A stretch of DNA of 64,000 bases from Exophiala sp. HKRS030 (GCA_023897205.1 JAHWDD010000005.1:4588001-4652000); one strand, 5' to 3'; numbered from the stretch's first letter, positions 23,430-35,252 are shown. Numbers and translations: made by a program. Notes: a model not told the origin generated them from the sequence alone.

Positions 23430-26400
23430 ATGACCAAACCTCCACTGCGGCCTCCAGGCCGACGTGGAGGATCCAAATCAATGCTCACCTGGGCTCTTCT
23501 CCTGCTCCTCATTGCTGCAGCTCAGCCTCAGTCCCTCTCTCAATCCGAGTCGATACAGAGATTGGTTGCTTCCACCCAGACATTACGTCCTGACTCAAGT
23601 CGACGCCCTCAGGCTGGCCGCAGTCCACCCGAGATTCCCCTTCTCAAAAACGACATCACCACCGTTCGGTTTAGAAGTACCGATGAATCCCCTGAAAACC
23701 ACAAACCTCGTGCCTTGGCTCCGGCTCACGAAAATCGTGATGCTGTTCGAGCACCTCTTGTTCAGTCTGCCGAGTCCTCTGGACTCTCGTCGCTTACTCC
23801 AGCGCGGCTACTGCAGGATTGGGAGGTCGAGAATATTGTGCTTCTAGCCACCATTGATGGCACCATACACGCCCGAGACCGTCAGAGCGGTGACGCGAGG
23901 TGGTCGCTGGGTTTTCCAAATAGTCCCATGATCGAAACGATCCATCACAACTTGAATCGATCAGGCTTGGAAGGCTCCCTATACGACGATGACTATATCT
24001 TCATTGTGGAACCAAGCAAGGATGGAGATTTGTATATCCAACACAAGGACCCCAGGATTGGCCTTCAACGTCTGGGTCTTACAATCAGAGATCTTGCCTC
24101 GAAAACACCTCATTTTGTTGATGAGCCTCCATTGGTCACAATTGCCTCGCAAGAAACAACTGCGTACGTTGTAGACGCGGCCACGGGCAATATCATCCAA
24201 CAATTTGACAAGTATCGTGGATTTTCCAATGAAGACAATGGTCGTAGTTGCAGAAGATTGAGCGGATTTGAACTTGACGATCCAGCTTGTGAGCCGCTAG
24301 GTACCATCAACCTAGGACGAGTCGAGTTCACAGTCCAAGTCTCACACAGAATCACGAACAAGCCTCTGTGCACGCTCAAGTTCTCCGAGTGGGTGCCAAA
24401 CATGGGTGACAGTGACTTACAGGACCAATACGTCGCACCTCTTGACAATATACAAATCCAACCCACTTACAATGGTCGGATCTTTGGAATCAATACCAAC
24501 AAGGCGGCCACCAAAATCCCGCAATTCACTCACACTTTTGACACACCTGTTGCTCGAGTCTTTGATATCGTCCGTCCACTCGACAATCCAGAAGCATCAC
24601 CCAAACTAGTCGTTCTTACCAGGCCAACAGATTCTCCCTTACTATCCTCGAGACAGGGGTGGGCTAATGAAATGAGACGCGCTGAACGGGTCTTTGTGAA
24701 CAAGACCGAGAGTGGAATGTGGTTCGCCATGTCAGAAATGTCTTATCCAGGTGTAACAAATGGTGCCGTGCAAGCCAGCTCCAACTGGAATTACGACAAC
24801 CACTTTTTGAACTTTGATGGAGAAATGGACGAGATCATTGGTGTCCACGTTCTAGCCGACCTAGATCGTGAAGCTTCTTTGCCTTTGAGCCTTCCACCAC
24901 CTCCTCCGGCCTCAGAAGTAGGCAAGGGCGCAGACAGTGCTCTGGCTGCCCTCGAAGCCAAATTTCCACCAGCTATAATACCTGTCATCACCCATCCCTT
25001 GTTGTCTGTCTTCAACCTTGTTATTGCTACCGTATTTTTGTTTGTCTTTGGAATTCAAATGAGGGTTCCGTTGATGCTGAGAGCACAACGCTTTCTCCGG
25101 AAACTCGGGGTCGAAATAAACATCCACCAAGCCAGCACGGACTCCATCAAATTAGCCTCACAATCGCCTGTCAATGATGATGCTCCTGTCATTGATGTTG
25201 TTGAAGAAAAATCAGTCCAAGAAGTTGTATCCGAGCTTGTTGAGAAAGCTACGGCGACTCCTGTAAGAAGTCGCGCTCAAAGTAGCGTTGTCGATATCGC
25301 CAGTCCCACTAAAAGCGTCAAGCCCACCGACTTGAACGATGAAAGTTCCGACGGAGATTCCGAGGACGAGAAAAACAAATCGGAGCCCGGTTCAAATGAA
25401 GCCGCAGAAAGCGGCGGTCCAGCACGCCGAAGACATGCGAAGCGAGGAAAGCGTGGCGGTAAGAAAAATAAAAAGGGAAAGAAGACCATGGACCCAGAAG
25501 CCATGGATGAAAATGTCGCTCTCACACCGGAGGTCCCGACCAAAGATGGCTTGTTACAAGTTGGACGCTTGAGGATCGATACCAAGGAAGACAGCTGCCT
25601 CGGTCGAGGTAGTAATGGAACTGCAGTGTTCCCCGGGACTTTAGATGGCCGAGAGGTGGCTGTCAAACGATTGATTCGTTCGTCAAACAGCTTGGCGGCG
25701 AAAGAGATCAAACACCTTCTATCTAGTGACGAGAATCCTCACGTCATTCGATATTTTGGTAAGGAGGAATCTCAGCATTTCACCTATATTGCCCTCGAGC
25801 TCTTCTCGACCTCGCTTGATCAATTTATCGAGCGCCCTCTTTCATACCCAAGCCTCGTCAAGCTGCCAGAAGGGTTTGATGTCAAAGATTGCTTACGCCA
25901 GATAACGGATGGTGTACAACATCTACATTCCCTCAAGCTAGTTCACCGAGACATCAAACCCCAGAATGTCCTTGTTAAGGCCGTCAAAAGCCATCGACCA
26001 ACGTCTGGATTACCCAAACTACAATTTGTCATATCTGACTTTGGACTATGCAAGCCCCTGGAGGAGGGTCCTGAGTCGACATTTGCTCCCACAGCAAATC
26101 ATACTGCTGCAGGAACCACCGGTTGGCGTGCACCCGAACTCCTCGTTCACTCTCGTGCGGCCATGGCACCGGCTGCATCTTCGAGCACCTCAAAGTCAAC
26201 CATCCATTCCAGTGATGGCACCCTGATTGACAGGCCATCGAGTCGCAGAGCAACAAAAGCAATCGACATCTTCTCTCTGGGATGCGTCTTTTATTATGTT
26301 ATGACGCAGGGACACCATCCTTTTGACGTGGGTGGCACTAGTCTTGGTCGTGACCTCAATATCAAGGAGGACAATTTCTCCACTGATGCTTTGCGTCTGC

Positions 26401-26972
26401 ACGACTACCAATACGATGCCGATGATCTCATCATGCAAATGCTCAAGCACAACCCCAAAGATCGACCTGATACCCATGAAATTCTTCGCCATCCATACTT
26501 TTGGGATGTGGAGGACAAACTTGACTTCCTGTGTGATGTGTCTGATTGTTACGAGAGGGAGAAGAACTCTATCAACAATATATTTGACGAGAATGCTATT
26601 CGGACACCAGCAGAAAAGGAGTCTTTGGCTGAACTTGCTGCACTCGAAGCACTCTCTCCGAATGTCATTGGCCCATCAAGAGACTTCCTGCGTGCATTGC
26701 CGCGATCCTTCATAAACGAGATGGGAAAACAACGCAAGTATACGGGTTCCAAGATGATTGACCTCCTCCGCGTGATTCGGAACAAGAAAAATCACTTCCA
26801 CGATTTGCCGGACGACGTCAAAGAACAGATGTTAGGAGGCAGTTCCAAAGGTTACTATGAATTCTGGGTTAGGAGGTTCCCTAGTCTCTTGATTAATTGT
26901 CATGCTCTTATTCTCGAACGGGACATCATCGCTAGGATGAGGATGGAGAGGTATTTCGACATGTCCATCTAA
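23430..26972 (+). CDS. IRE1: IRE1 unfolded-protein-response kinase/endoribonuclease
   Basis: A single-exon 1180-aa ER transmembrane sensor. After a signal peptide (MLTWALLLLLIAAAQ, residues about 14-28) comes a lumenal sensor domain with a PQQ-like opening (VLLATIDGTIHARDRQSGDARWSL). One transmembrane helix lies near residues 525-547 (VFNLVIATVFLFVFGIQ). A basic, charged linker follows, then the kinase from about residue 705: GRGSNGTAVF glycine loop, AVKR lysine, VHRDIKPQN, DFGLCK and RAPELL. A Ser-rich insert of about 35 residues lies between RAPELL and IDIFSLGC. The C-terminal KEN RNase domain includes RKYTGSKMIDLLRVIRNKKNHFHDLP. In fungi IRE1 splices the HAC1 mRNA under ER stress. The ATG at 23430 is chosen because it directly precedes the signal peptide. 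Confidence 0.95.
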   Translation: MTKPPLRPPGRRGGSKSMLTWALLLLLIAAAQPQSLSQSESIQRLVASTQTLRPDSSRRPQAGRSPPEIPLLKNDITTVRFRSTDESPENHKPRALAPAHENRDAVRAPLVQSAESSGLSSLTPARLLQDWEVENIVLLATIDGTIHARDRQSGDARWSLGFPNSPMIETIHHNLNRSGLEGSLYDDDYIFIVEPSKDGDLYIQHKDPRIGLQRLGLTIRDLASKTPHFVDEPPLVTIASQETTAYVVDAATGNIIQQFDKYRGFSNEDNGRSCRRLSGFELDDPACEPLGTINLGRVEFTVQVSHRITNKPLCTLKFSEWVPNMGDSDLQDQYVAPLDNIQIQPTYNGRIFGINTNKAATKIPQFTHTFDTPVARVFDIVRPLDNPEASPKLVVLTRPTDSPLLSSRQGWANEMRRAERVFVNKTESGMWFAMSEMSYPGVTNGAVQASSNWNYDNHFLNFDGEMDEIIGVHVLADLDREASLPLSLPPPPPASEVGKGADSALAALEAKFPPAIIPVITHPLLSVFNLVIATVFLFVFGIQMRVPLMLRAQRFLRKLGVEINIHQASTDSIKLASQSPVNDDAPVIDVVEEKSVQEVVSELVEKATATPVRSRAQSSVVDIASPTKSVKPTDLNDESSDGDSEDEKNKSEPGSNEAAESGGPARRRHAKRGKRGGKKNKKGKKTMDPEAMDENVALTPEVPTKDGLLQVGRLRIDTKEDSCLGRGSNGTAVFPGTLDGREVAVKRLIRSSNSLAAKEIKHLLSSDENPHVIRYFGKEESQHFTYIALELFSTSLDQFIERPLSYPSLVKLPEGFDVKDCLRQITDGVQHLHSLKLVHRDIKPQNVLVKAVKSHRPTSGLPKLQFVISDFGLCKPLEEGPESTFAPTANHTAAGTTGWRAPELLVHSRAAMAPAASSSTSKSTIHSSDGTLIDRPSSRRATKAIDIFSLGCVFYYVMTQGHHPFDVGGTSLGRDLNIKEDNFSTDALRLHDYQYDADDLIMQMLKHNPKDRPDTHEILRHPYFWDVEDKLDFLCDVSDCYEREKNSINNIFDENAIRTPAEKESLAELAALEALSPNVIGPSRDFLRALPRSFINEMGKQRKYTGSKMIDLLRVIRNKKNHFHDLPDDVKEQMLGGSSKGYYEFWVRRFPSLLINCHALILERDIIARMRMERYFDMSI

Positions 26973-28118
26973 TGATACTGGCTTGAAATCATCTGCATTG
27001 GGTCTTTTCTCTAGGTTTGAAAAAGTAAAAGCATCTATCTGTTTAATCTAGGTATCATGTCAATAAATCCTACACTTGTTTCCAAGGATGAACAATGTTT
27101 CCACATCCTTTACTCAAATAGGGAACTCTCGTATTGATCTACCTGCATATATCTGTCACCACGTCTCTCTCTACTCATAGCAGCATGGCATAGCGGCACA
27201 GCATAGCATAGCAGAGTCATTGCCTGCTGGACATCAATGGATTGATTACACCGCGGTTCTCCCATCCATCTCGTTACACAATACACACATGTTGTCCACT
27301 TGTTCAGCCTCCATGGGCGACAAAGCCTCTGTAACCTCCATCGCCTGCTTTAAGTGGGCAGGATGAATGCGTCAACAGTGACTCAACCCACGAACGAGGT
27401 GCTTCACTAACTAACTAACTAACTAACTAGTCGGTCTTCGCAGGGCCGGAGACTCCAGAATCGTCATCTCTGTCCCTCCGCCACATAGGCTCGACATGGA
27501 CTCGTTGCGCGTTATTATCATGACCGTCCTCTTGCTCTTCTTGTGGCGACAACTTGTCCATGTCCGTAGATACATTGTCCCCCGCCTTGCGGTAGTTTTT
27601 GTTTGCGGGCGATGGCATATACTGTTCTGACTACTTCGTAGCATGGGTCTGGGGGTCGCTTCGCTGGTAAGGATAGGGATAGAGTGTTTGTGACGAAGCG
27701 ATGTTGAGGAAGGATCTGGTGAGGGCATGGTTGCGTCTGTAGGGGTGATGGGGTGAATGGACAGCGGAAATAGAAGGTAGGCAGATCTGGGTTGTCCATT
27801 GCCAAAAGACGCATTGAGACTTTGCTGATGATGAGCACGTGCGGCCTCCTTGCATATCTGCCAGGTAGTGCTTGCGTGAGTGTTGGCCGTGGCTTTGGAA
27901 ATATGGTTGTGTAGGCACTGCCTTCTTTGTTTGTGGTTTTCTGGGTAAGGGGCCTTGAGCGGCGACAGGGGGCGGGTGTATCCCGTGAGTCACTCTCTAG
28001 ATGCCATGCTCGCACGGGTAAGGGGTCTTTGTGGTGCAGCTGTGGAGTAGAAACTTGTGGACAACTTGGCCGGCTGGACATCCCACTTCCAGGAGCAACT
28101 TTTCTTCTCTGTGTCATC
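26973..28118. other. Convergent 3' region, IRE1 to CCT2
   Basis: No gene supported between the two stop codons. A (CTAA)5-type tetranucleotide repeat lies at about 27408-27428 and a short CATAG-rich repeat at about 27184-27212. A 229-aa open frame on the minus strand crosses into CCT2 and looks like chance. Confidence 0.45.
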
Positions 28119-29705
28119 TTACATTCTCTCTCTCCGCCTGGGTGCTGCACGGATGATATTGTCGACGCGCAATAACAACTCGGCAGCCTCACTAGCGGAG
28201 CTGACAACAGCTTTCTTCAATTTATAACTCTCAACGACTCCAAGATCTCGCATGTCGGCGATGCCTCCTCCTGGGGTCAGCAAGTCGAGACCGCTGCTCG
28301 TCATGCCGCGGTACACTTCACTTCGGAGCTCCGAAACAAGGGCGGAAGAATCGAGGCCTGCATTATCGGCGAGAATGGTTGGGAGTTGACGCAGAGCAGT
28401 GGAGAAGGAGTCGATGGCAATGCGTTTCTTACCGCCTACTTTCTGTGCAAGCGAGTCAACTGCTTTGGCCATGACCATTTCGGCACAGCCACCACCCAGT
28501 GTGACACGGGGTTCCTTGACTGTCTGTGAGAGTACTGCTAGAGCGTCATGCAGAGACCGTTCGGCTTCGTCGAGAAGTTGCTCTGTGGCTCCTCGTAGAA
28601 CAATGGTACAGGCCTCGCCGGCAGCAACGCCAGAGAACTTGATCAATGTGTCTTCACCAATGATGACTTCTTCAATCACGTCGCAGTGTCCGAGTTGAAC
28701 CTGGTCTGGATGGTCGAATGTTGAGGCGATCTCCCCGCCAGTAACGAGAGCGAGACGCTCAATGCCATCGAAGTCAGCGTGCTCGATCGAGACGATGCCA
28801 GCTTCAGTAAAAAGTTGTTCTGGCCAGTTGTAGATAAGTTGCCGATTAATGAAGCAGTTGATGCCGTGAGCTTTTATACGTTCGACTTTGGCCTTCATGC
28901 GATCTCGCTCTGCCTTTTCCAATTCGGCAAGTTCTTTAGGTGAGGAGACTTTGATCCTACTAGCCCAGATCTTAACCTTGTCTGTATCCATGGCCGTATT
29001 GGCAACGAGAATCTTTGCATTTTCCAATCTTTTGGGCTGATTCACACCAATTTTCTTGTCTAGGATAAATCCTTCATCGAGATAACTGTCAGAAAGCTTC
29101 CCACCGGACTTCTTGATTATTTGGATGTGATTGAGATCGATGGAACCTTTGAGGCGTAGGACAGCGTCACAGGCGAGATCTGCAAACTGGGTACGATCTT
29201 GACTGAGCACTTTGGAGGAAAGGGTGGTTCGGGCAATGGCGCGGAGATCTTTGCGAAAGGCTTCAGGGTTTTTACTGTTGTCCACAGCAGATTTCTCGAG
29301 AGCTTGTAAGGCGGCTTGAGACGCGAGTCGATAGCCTTCAATGATTGTCTGTGGATGGATTTTTTGTGCAACCAACTTCTCAGCCTCTCTTAGTAATTCA
29401 GCGGCGAGGACTGTGACGGAAGTGGTACCATCGCCGACTTCATCGTCTTGGACTTTGGATATGTTGACAAGAACTTTTGCAGCGGCGTTGTCGAGGGCTA
29501 TGGATTTCAATATAGTGGCTCCGTCGTTGGTCACCATTATCTCGCCGGTACTGGCACTTTGCAGGATCTTGTCCATGCCTTTAGGACCAAGGGTAGATTT
29601 GACCAGATCTCCGACGGCGATGGCACCCACAAAGGCAGAGAGACGCGCATTCTCCCCTTTCTCTTCAGATACGTCTTCCGCGAATATTTGAGTGGGATTT
29701 GCCAT
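28119..29705 (-). CDS. CCT2: Chaperonin CCT subunit beta
   Basis: A single-exon 528-aa subunit of the cytosolic TRiC/CCT chaperonin, which folds actin, tubulin and other proteins with ATP. Group II chaperonin motifs are all present: [22 protein letters not shown], the ATP-binding GDGTTSV, and a GGG-containing LGGGCAEM in the second equatorial part. The N-terminus [21 protein letters not shown] and the subunit-specific blocks identify the beta subunit rather than its paralogues. The start is the ATG at 29705; the open frame extends 28 codons further upstream but those residues do not match the family. It is divergent from the Zn2Cys6 gene. Confidence 0.95.
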   Translation of the reverse strand: MANPTQIFAEDVSEEKGENARLSAFVGAIAVGDLVKSTLGPKGMDKILQSASTGEIMVTNDGATILKSIALDNAAAKVLVNISKVQDDEVGDGTTSVTVLAAELLREAEKLVAQKIHPQTIIEGYRLASQAALQALEKSAVDNSKNPEAFRKDLRAIARTTLSSKVLSQDRTQFADLACDAVLRLKGSIDLNHIQIIKKSGGKLSDSYLDEGFILDKKIGVNQPKRLENAKILVANTAMDTDKVKIWASRIKVSSPKELAELEKAERDRMKAKVERIKAHGINCFINRQLIYNWPEQLFTEAGIVSIEHADFDGIERLALVTGGEIASTFDHPDQVQLGHCDVIEEVIIGEDTLIKFSGVAAGEACTIVLRGATEQLLDEAERSLHDALAVLSQTVKEPRVTLGGGCAEMVMAKAVDSLAQKVGGKKRIAIDSFSTALRQLPTILADNAGLDSSALVSELRSEVYRGMTSSGLDLLTPGGGIADMRDLGVVESYKLKKAVVSSASEAAELLLRVDNIIRAAPRRRERM

Positions 29706-30268
29706 ATTGAATTTGGAACTCGGGGCTTGGGTGAAAGGACCTAGAGACTTGAGCTTGAAGACCAGACGGTCCACTTTCAACAGGCACAATTGAAATTTAT
29801 ATTGACTGCGGGGGACGGTGGAGGAATCAGCGAGTCCGAAGGGTGTACGTTGCAGATGGTCGACCGTAAGCTTGGCATCACTTTATCTACGGGAGATCAT
29901 AGAGCCTTTGACATGCACATAAGCACGTGAAATAGATCACGTGGTTGAGATGCCCTCATGGCTGTCCAGCTTTCAAAGCAAAGGACCAAGACTCAGGGTT
30001 CAGGTAGATTTAATGGAAAAGATTCCCGTTGCCCGCTACTCCTCGCTGTCCCACCTCTCATTCAGCTCGGGACATGCCGTTTGTTCGGCGTTTCATCATA
30101 TGTGATAGTCACTAGACATACGAAGCATAAAGTACAGTCCCAGCTATCCTGCCCTCCTCCCATTTCTGAGTGGTGACCTGACAAACCCTTCGTCTCTCAC
30201 CCTCTATCTTTCAAGCACAGCATGAAGACCAAAGTCAGCACTTCTCAACCTCATCTGCTGGAATCCAA
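29706..30268. promoter_or_regulatory. Divergent promoter, CCT2 / Zn2Cys6, with paired CACGTG boxes
   Basis: Between the two divergent genes, CACGTG occurs at 29924-29929 and 29938-29943, 14 bp apart, about 220 bp from the CCT2 start. This is the bHLH (Cbf1/Pho4-type) core. A short upstream ORF (30222-30272) precedes the Zn2Cys6 start. Confidence 0.5.
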
Positions 30269-30272
30269 ATGA
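30222..30272 (+). CDS. Upstream ORF overlapping the Zn2Cys6 start (ATGA)
   Basis: Sixteen codons, starting ATGAAGACC and ending in TGA at 30270-30272. The stop overlaps the ATG of the main frame at 30269 as ATGA, a layout compatible with reinitiation control. Given the indels elsewhere, it could instead be the true N-terminus if a base is missing. Confidence 0.4.
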   Translation: MKTKVSTSQPHLLESK

Positions 30273-31832
30273 GCCCGAGATCAATCCTACCCATCACCCT
30301 TAAGCCCGAGTCGCCACCCGACTCGGCTTCTTCGCACCCCAACTCTGGTCGTTCTGTACCGAGAAGGAACGCCTCCAGGGCTTGTGTGCAATGCCAAGTC
30401 AAAAGGCGCAAGGTAAGGGAGATTTCCTTGTGGCATCGAAAGACAGCTACTATCGAAGCCCCGATCAACGTCGCTTAGACGCTTTCTAATATGACATTTA
30501 GTGCGATGCTTCTGATACTGTTCCCATTTGTTCATTCTGCGCGAAAGAAGGCACCGATTGTGTAGTCGACAGGCGAACGGATCAGAGGTCAACATGCCAT
30601 CGTAATGTAGCTAAGGCTGATCAGAGCCTCCTCAACAGTTTACTCGGGCACTGCGTGAAACGCCACCTTCTGAGACTGCCGCCTTACTCGATCTGATACG
30701 TCAAAATGCTTCCAAATCGCAGATCAAATCTCACATCGAACGGGCTCGAAAAAAATCAGACCAGTCTGATGCAGGCACTTTGACCCCGTTCTCAATCAGC
30801 GAGATCTCAGAGGGGATGACCGGAATAATCCAGCTCGACCCCAGCATTAGAGGATCACCGAGATCTTCAAATGAATCCCAAGACCGCGATGATATGGAAG
30901 ATTCCATATCACCTGAAGCACAATCTGTAATTGAACCTTCAGGATCATGTCGAAGTACAGCTACCTCGATCAATACAGAGATAGTGGAGAATTGTCAAGT
31001 ATCTACGCAGACGGCTCCCGATGTGCGCTCACGGATATCTGACGGCCAGAAACATATCTATATCCAACCAGGCGCCGTCAGATCCTTCGGCAATCTATCG
31101 ATGTCGAGTGCCATATTGGCCAATGGCTATCCTGAGGATATCCAGATCCAACAACTCAGACCTTTTCGTAGTTCCATCCAGACATGCTTGCCAGTGACCA
31201 TCGTTGGTGAGGGACAAGCCGCTTACATTACAAGGGCTGCTTTGAGTTTCAAAGATGTTTGTCGGTCGATGATCCTCGCAGGTGCATCGACAGAGTCCAT
31301 CCTCAGCACAGACGGACTTGATTTGGAATTGTTCTTCAGGGACCGCCGACCAGACGATCCTCACAATGTGTCTACGTGGGCTTGCGAGTTTGCGAAAACA
31401 TGGACTTTCTTGCCGCTTTACTTTCGACTTGCGTCTGTTCACTGGGTCGGGACCTTCATGCGCTGGTTGATCCTGCCCTGCCGGGAGACATACGACATGC
31501 TATCTCCTCTGATGCGCCCAATACCCTCGCAGCTCCTGATACCTCATTCCGTGGACGTCGACTTCTGCCATGTCCCATGTATACGCAACTCTCAGCTTGA
31601 CCGAGGGCCTACGTGGGTCGACTTGATCACAGCGGATAGTCACCGTCTCGACTGGGCGCTACCAGATGATGCTTGCATCGAGACAGTTGTCGACAAGTCC
31701 GGGCGTCCTGTCCAGCGCCTCTCGAAAGACTTCTTAGTCAAGGTCGACCATCTCGAGAGCTGGAGCCTAAGTTCCAAAGTCCTCGCGAACTACCCAGATA
31801 TCGCTGGATCTATGTCATTCTACAACGATTGA
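30269..31832 (+). CDS. Zn2Cys6 transcription factor (frameshifted in this assembly)
   Basis: Exon 1 is 30269-30412; an 89-bp intron (GTAAGG...TTTAG) sits inside the zinc cluster. Splicing gives CVQCQVKRRKC, then PICSFC and EGTDC, the C-x2-C-x6-C-x8-C-x2-C-x6-C pattern of fungal binuclear zinc regulators. Downstream, the frame runs through LLNSLLG until 30646-30648 and must shift there to continue ALRETPPSETAALLDLIRQNAS, a familiar linker helix in this family. One missing G in a G run explains it; no intron of plausible size fits. Corrected length is 491 aa. The rest of the protein has a helical middle region (LASVHWVGTFMRWLI). It is a predicted nuclear DNA-binding protein; target genes are unknown, and the nearest metabolic genes are the AYG1/EthD pair 4.4 kb away. 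Confidence 0.8.
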
Positions 31833-32757
31833 AACGGGATGTTTACCCTTGTCTAATGCATCGCGTTCCACTCACTCTGGCTATGTCTCATCTATGGACC
31901 TGCTCTTGACGGTTGTCCTTCAAATGGATTATCTTGATAACTCGGCGGGCTGCCCACAAAATTTGGCGACACGGCCCGCTAGGAGGCCTCTAGACCAGCT
32001 TCTTATCTACCAAAAATGGTTCATCTATTGCTTATTCAACAGTTGAATTCTCTACCTCTACCCATTGACCACCGCGCACGACAGCGACAATCTTCACGGC
32101 AGCCGCCAGCACGACGAATGCTGATGGTCAAGCAGAGTCTGGCACATGTCATCCACCGACAAATCGAACTGACGAAGGCCAGATTTGACGACACTATATA
32201 GTTCCCTGCTAATTCCCACTGACAAAACCACACAGAGGTAGTCATGAGGTTTTTGGTTTCTGTAAAGTGTCCATGTCCCTGTCGAAAGGCACCGCCCGAT
32301 GCCTCTCGAGACTCGACAGATGAATGTGGGATCTTCATCTCCATCGTTGTACACACCACACTCCCTTTGCCTTATCGGATGGATCAAGTATAGGATTTGA
32401 ATCATCTTATGTTGTGTAAATGTCTTCTTCTCCAGAGAACGCAGCTCACTTGAGCATGGCCGGCTTTGTTGGATAGCAACTCCACTACCGCTTCTGCAGA
32501 AACAAGGACTATGTTATACAGTCTCCTTTCATTCGCTTCCTATCAAGAGCCAAGAGGACTTGGCGAGCCGGTGGATCCTGATCAAAAAGAACATATTGCT
32601 CGTGGGAAACTAATTGAAGATAATCGCTCTAAGCCATATAAAGTGAGCACATCAAGTTGTACGTGGTTGCAGATTCAATCAATCGTCGTTTTCTTCCCAA
32701 AGTTACATAGACCTAGTACTTGATATCATCCTAAGGGACCCTTTGGACGTAGACGTC
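31833..32757. other. Convergent intergenic, Zn2Cys6 to IES1
   Basis: No gene supported. Short overlapping frames of 60-107 codons on both strands show no family resemblance. Confidence 0.4.
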
Positions 32758-35252
32758 TCAATCCATATCTACGTCACTGTCCACATCTCCATCTCCCTCG
32801 CCGTCGCCAAAGTCATCGGCATCCATGTCCTCGTCGCTACGCTCAGCCAGCAAATCCTGCGTGATTTCATCATTTAGATCACGCTCTCTCCCGCCTGGCG
32901 GGACATCGGGGGACTGCACAGCATCATCCTGTAACCGGACGGTTTCCTCGGGTGACCGAGGACGCTTTCGAGATGCCTTGCGCGTACCATTAGTCAATGC
33001 CTTGCTAGCGGGCGGAGGAGGAAGCAGGTCAACATCCAATGGTCGCGAGACATGTGTGTTATAGGCATGGAAATTGACATTGCCATCCCAGGTGTTAAGC
33101 CTTCGTTGTGTTCGACGGAGGATCTTGGACCATGTTTCTGCTTCTTCTCCAAGATCATCAGGTTCGTAACCAGTGGGAATACCACTTGGTTCGCCGTCAA
33201 CTGGTTCACCTTGCCACCGCCTGCCAAGTAGACCAGCCAAGCTCAACCCACCATTCTCTTCCTCGTCTTCAGAATCATAGGTTCCAGGGAGCTCTATGAC
33301 GCGACGAGCAGCCTTTAGAAGCCATCTCTCATCCTCACGAAGCTCTCGAGCTTGTCTTAGCAGCACACGACGGTGACGTCGCAACGCCCACTCGACACGG
33401 CGCATTCTGTGTTCTTCTAATTCACGCTGATAACCCGTGCGGGCGCGGGACTTTGTGATTGAAGCACCCGCCAGGGGGGTCTCGTTTGATCGACCTGTCT
33501 CATAGTTAGTCTTTGGAAGAGATCTAAAGAAAATGATGCGTTACTTACCAAGGGATATGCCACTGGATTGCAATGGTTGTGGCGTGCCTCTGTATCGCTC
33601 GACAGTATCGGGAGTACCTGCGCGACGACTTGACTTGAGGAGACTTCTTGGTCCATCACTATGTCTAGGGACTCCCCTCAACCGGCTTGGGGTATTTTTT
33701 CCACGTACACGTTTATACCTTCCTCGCCCTGGATGTGGATCAACGGCCTCCCAGTCATCATCAAGGCTATCTGCTTGTCCACCAAGACTGCTCATGACAT
33801 GACCGTGCTGAGTGTATTCCGGAGCAGGGGATCTTCCGATGCCGGGACTGCCTCTTGAATCTGCGTCTGAGATCAAGGAATCATCGTCTCCATGAAGTGC
33901 ACTCTTTTTGAGGCGCTTCACTGTTTTGTGATCAGGGTTGCTAGGGTCTGCCATAACCAATGGTGGCTCGCTGGCGACCTCCAGCATAATTCTCTTCCTT
34001 TCGTTGGTCATTTTCTCCGCGAATGCGATCTCTTCTGGGGATCTACATTCTCAGCATCGCCTTCTTCCTCGCTGATAAGTTCGAGTTTGGGAACGAGCTG
34101 TGGTATTGTGTCTGGGTCGTTGGGATCTTCGTCTTCCTTGTATTCGCCAGGACCGAATGGGTTGTTCAGGGCATCGTGTTTTGAGAAGTCCGATTCCAGA
34201 TACCACCACATCAGCCATAAGAAAGCTCTTGCTCTACTTGCAGAGGTGATTGTGTGGCGCATAGCCAAGTCGAAGAAATCAACTTTGTCTGTAAAGTGAG
34301 TTTCGCTAACTGTGGGCGCAAATTGTGAAAGGATGAAGATGAGGTTGACAGGGTTCGTCCTGGGAACAGACTTTGCTCTGATGGCAGCAAGAGTTCTTGG
34401 TTCATCGGTGTCTTCGCTTGCCCCTTTGAGAATGCTCTTTAGTCGAGGTGCATCTTGTAATGATTTGTAGTCTCTCTGACTCTTGTACGCCTGTAAAGAG
34501 GGAATGGAGTGATATGTTCTCAGCTGTGCTCTCATCTCCGGGAAGAAATTGAGGGTCGTATTCATTCTGCCAATGTTGACTAGTAAACATATCATCGCCA
34601 TGTTTTGAGCTGCCTGGCGATCAAAGAATAGTCTATCCTTGAGAATTTTGCTGGTTTTAGAGCTGTGAGCCATGCAATCAATAAAGATGTCGGCGAAGTT
34701 ACGGCCAGCTTGGTCATCGCGGACGCGCGTGAATACCGGCTTGGTGTCTTCTATGACAATGCGAAGGAACTCGAACTGAATTTCCTTTCGCCACAGCGGG
34801 GTTCCATCAGGCTTTTTGATGTGTCTAATCTTGCTGCCAGAATATACCGAGCCAACGGTGCCATTGGCTTGTCTTCGAGTTCCCACCGCAGTCCCGATCG
34901 TCCTAGGCTCAGACTCGGGACTGGCCTCTGATTTCTTGGTTCGAGAATGAGAATGAGAATTCGATACGATGCTTCCTTCATCTTCTGTGCCATCGTGTGG
35001 TTGTTCATGGATCCATATTGGCCCTTTCCTTGTTTTGGACTTTCTACCAGTAGAAGGTTTGGCACGCTGCGGTCGTCGAGTGGAACCAGGAGTGCGGGTG
35101 GCAGGTTGTTCGTCGACGACCTGGGAGTGCTCCTGTTCGTGATCGAGAGTTTGATCGGGGTCTAGCTCAGAGATGTCTGGTTTGACATCCTCTGGTTGCT
35201 CATCAATCGTGTCGCCTTCAGAAGGCCCAAGGGAGGGATCGCGGGATACCAT
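32758..35252 (-). CDS. IES1: INO80 complex subunit IES1 (frameshifted in this assembly)
   Basis: Corrected length is 813 aa. The conserved core GTPLWRKEIQFEFLRIVIEDTKPVFTR, DIFIDCMAHSSKTSKILKDRL and RAFLWLMWWYLESDF, then NPFGPG and PQLVPKLELISEEE, is that of Ies1, a fungal subunit of the INO80 chromatin remodeller. The frame breaks at 34037-34040 in a run of four C (minus strand); one more C gives VDPPEEIAFAEKMTNERKRI, linking to the next frame. A 54-bp intron at 33548-33495 (GTAAGT...ACAG) then joins GISLG to RSNETPL and on to EEHRMRRVEWALRRHRRVLLRQ. The C-terminus is acidic (DADDFGDGEGDGD). The N-terminal 100 residues are disordered. Without the correction it would be misread as two overlapping genes joined by ATGA at 34008-34011. 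Confidence 0.85.

Noticed and set aside
27518..28207. 229-codon minus-strand frame
   Set aside because: It overlaps the CCT2 stop region, is proline/arginine-rich with no family resemblance, and several other frames are open there by chance.
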